A program made the position numbers and the translations under genes. A DNA stretch of 64,000 nt, taken from Clostridiaceae bacterium OM02-2AC. GTDB lineage: Bacteria; Bacillota_I; Bacilli_A; Erysipelotrichales; Erysipelotrichaceae. Location: NCBI GenBank assembly GCA_003481775.1, contig QULU01000024.1, positions 1 through 64,000 of the forward strand, given 5' to 3'. The notes under the pieces are model-generated. The model saw nothing but the letters and a program-made list of their open reading frames with translations, was not told where the DNA came from and did not search any database. Every line of letters starts with the position of its first letter. Within the stretch, counting starts at the first letter, position 1. This document shows, one piece after another, positions 62,456 through 64,000 of the stretch.

Positions 62456-63535
62456 TTATTTTTCGTTCAAACTGATTTTATATGTTTTGGAAAAGTCCAT
62501 TCCCATAGAAATCGTTGCACTTAATTCTTTTGTATCATATACCACAGACCATTGTGTTGAGCTTAGTCTACCACTTTCTGTCTTATGCTCTTTCTGTGAA
62601 ACTGCCTTCAATAAATTCATTGCTTCCTTATTGGAAATGACTCCTTTGTTTTTCTTTAAGGTTGTCATCAACGTCTTATAGCGGTCCTGTCCCTTTCCAA
62701 AGTCATAATCTCCCGGTGTTAACAAAAAGTTTGTTGCGGCCTGATAGCTGTCCTTTGGCTCCACAAGCTTCATTTCATTGTTGATGTATTCAACCACAAC
62801 GGAATCTCCACTTTTGTCAGCGATATGAAAATGATAACAGCTATTAGCACTGGAATGCATATCGTATTTTTTCAGCATTGCAACTGCTTCCTCCACCGTA
62901 GCACATTTATCCAGCATCATGCGGATTGCCGTGGTTGTCGTGATGTCCACCTTGTCTGTCTGCTGGTTGGTTTCCTCTGTTGGAATCAGTAGCACACCGA
63001 CCGTCAGACCTTTTTCGTTGATTCCGTCCAAAGGTGCATACGGCGCAGCCAGTGCTGTAATACTCTTTGTGAAGCTATCCGGCAGTTTTTTCTCACCATA
63101 GCCAAGGAAAGCCAGATTCACCATGGATATGGAAGCATAACCATCATCCGGTGTTGTTTTCACCATCATTCCCGGTGAATAGGTCAAATCAAAATTTCTT
63201 CCGAAAATACGATTTCCGTTTTCATTTTCCGCACTGAAGGTGGAGCAGCCCAGACTTGGTATATTGATTTCAATCGGCAGCCCCTTTAACAGCCGTTTTA
63301 CAACAAAATCCACCAGCTCCTTATCATTGCTTGCCCCTGTTTCAAGGAAACTGTCGAAGCCATAGTCTCCTTTATAGTCCATTTGATACAAAGGATAGTC
63401 GTTTAATTTATCAATAGAATTTATGGTCGCTACTTCATTATGGAACATGGCATACAGGCCAAGCACCAGAACAAGTAAGACAGTAATGATAGATATTCCA
63501 GTAATTTTTATAACTCTCTTTGCTTTCGTGCTCAT
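62456..63535 (-). CDS. Membrane-anchored linear amide C-N hydrolase (choloylglycine hydrolase family)
   Basis: Protein of 359 residues. Residues about 8-30 are a membrane anchor; the enzyme domain faces outward. It belongs to the Ntn-type family of bile salt hydrolases, penicillin V acylases and acyl-coenzyme A:6-aminopenicillanic acid acyltransferases. GCSTFSAENENGNRIFGRNFD holds a candidate nucleophile Cys and the Arg of the site, and MVNLAFLGYG follows. In true bile salt hydrolases the Cys is the first residue after processing; here it is internal to the chain, after about 70 residues, so processing would be needed. GGAGG precedes the ATG. Substrate is unknown; bile salts are one possibility. 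Confidence 0.85.
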   Translation of the reverse strand: MSTKAKRVIKITGISIITVLLVLVLGLYAMFHNEVATINSIDKLNDYPLYQMDYKGDYGFDSFLETGASNDKELVDFVVKRLLKGLPIEINIPSLGCSTFSAENENGNRIFGRNFDLTYSPGMMVKTTPDDGYASISMVNLAFLGYGEKKLPDSFTKSITALAAPYAPLDGINEKGLTVGVLLIPTEETNQQTDKVDITTTTAIRMMLDKCATVEEAVAMLKKYDMHSSANSCYHFHIADKSGDSVVVEYINNEMKLVEPKDSYQAATNFLLTPGDYDFGKGQDRYKTLMTTLKKNKGVISNKEAMNLLKAVSQKEHKTESGRLSSTQWSVVYDTKELSATISMGMDFSKTYKISLNEK

Positions 63536-64000
63536 ACTTCCTCCTTGTGTCTGATGACACGCAGGGAAAATATTACCACGAGATAATTTGATTGTCAAAC
63601 ATATTATTTTGAAAACCAAACATTTGACGATTCTGGTATTTAAATAGACCTGTTACATTCATTGCCATACTGAAAGGAAGATTTTAACAGTTATGGATTA
63701 CAGGTCGGACATGTTGCATACCTTTCCAGGCGGTGGTGAATAGCACGGCACATGCCACTTGAAAAAGATTCGTCTAACTAGAATGATAATTATGAATCGT
63801 ACAATCGAAAGAAACTAATCTCCATTTGAAATGGTGGATTTTATTTTCTTAAACTTATAAATTTACTGACCCGATTCTGATCTTTGTTGGTTTCGTGAAG
63901 CAAAATGCCTCCAAACTGTTGTTCTAATCATTTAATTCAGTTCCTTCTAAAGCAAGCAGATTTTAATTTCATGTACCCAACCTTCACAGCATGAAGAAAG
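63536..64000. other. Right edge of window without recognisable gene
   Basis: About 465 AT-rich bases. A hairpin AATC-CCATTT/AAATGG-GATT (63817-63840) followed by T-rich sequence could be a terminator for a gene not found here. Nothing else was recognised. Confidence 0.4.
63817..63848 (+). terminator. Terminator-like hairpin at the right edge
   Basis: CCATTT and AAATGG pair around a one-base centre, extended by AATC/GATT, with T-rich sequence after. No upstream plus-strand gene was found for it. Confidence 0.4.

Overview
The window looks like chromosomal sequence from a low-GC Gram-positive bacterium, most probably an Erysipelotrichia gut species such as [Clostridium] innocuum or a close relative. 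That placement is an inference. It rests on AGGAGG-type ribosome sites, many PTS operons, a PerR-rubrerythrin operon, a YtaF-like sporulation protein, and Rpn/PD-(D/E)XK 'transposase' genes with EG/KG-rich tails. No rRNA, tRNA, CRISPR array or intact insertion sequence was seen.

Layout. 0-1.6 kb: a tyrosine recombinase flanked by two copies of a perfect or near-perfect palindrome. 1.7-5.3 kb: an ECF sigma factor, membrane protein and ABC exporter operon. 5.5-6.8 kb: a frameshifted Rpn-family gene with a tandemly duplicated 3' tail. 7.3-12.7 kb: a cellobiose-type PTS (IIB, IIC, IIA) with a GH1 enzyme whose acid/base Glu is replaced by Gln, under a divergent LicR-type activator with two TTTCA-N9-TGAAA operators. 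13-17.5 kb: a DeoR regulator, an orphan mannose-family IIC-IID pair with a perfect cre site on its promoter, and deoxyribose-phosphate aldolase. 17.8-25.5 kb: housekeeping and stress genes (PerR-rubrerythrin, IspF, paired lipoproteins, riboswitch-controlled MntP, RarA, an acetyltransferase, membrane-anchored MsrAB).

25.8-36 kb holds a mannose-family PTS regulon: IIB-IIC-IID, cupin glucose-6-phosphate isomerase, IIA plus a PHP-domain protein, two ManA-type isomerases (one with a large N-terminal extension), and a GntR/UTRA regulator. Three copies of the operator TTGTATAGACAA sit at the PTS, manA and gntR promoters, tying the region together. A broken NagB fragment, a methyltransferase and a helical repeat-like protein lie inside it. 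36-40.6 kb: a sugar-acid module (glycerate kinase, HpcH-type aldolase, Ldh2 dehydrogenase) with a divergent CdaR regulator. 40.7-42 kb: a DUF4143 ATPase. 42-49 kb: a fructose-family PTS operon (ROK kinase, PRD regulator, IIA, IIB, IIC, two class II aldolases).

49-64 kb: a solute-binding protein remnant, phosphoglycerate mutase, a lipid-anchored or membrane-anchored hydrolase, a second Rpn protein, YtaF, a DUF3795 protein, a divergent pair made of an AT-hook/degenerate nuclease-like protein and an HNH endonuclease, a thiol-redox operon (rhodanese lipoprotein, Rrf2, thioredoxin, thioredoxin reductase) with an operator on its promoter, a glycine betaine-type transporter with a permease/binding-protein fusion, and a membrane-anchored choloylglycine-hydrolase-family enzyme.

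The strongest candidates for something new are the GH1 enzyme with Gln in the acid/base position, the AT-hook/HNH pair, and the operator-defined mannose-family PTS regulon with its PHP protein and extended ManA.
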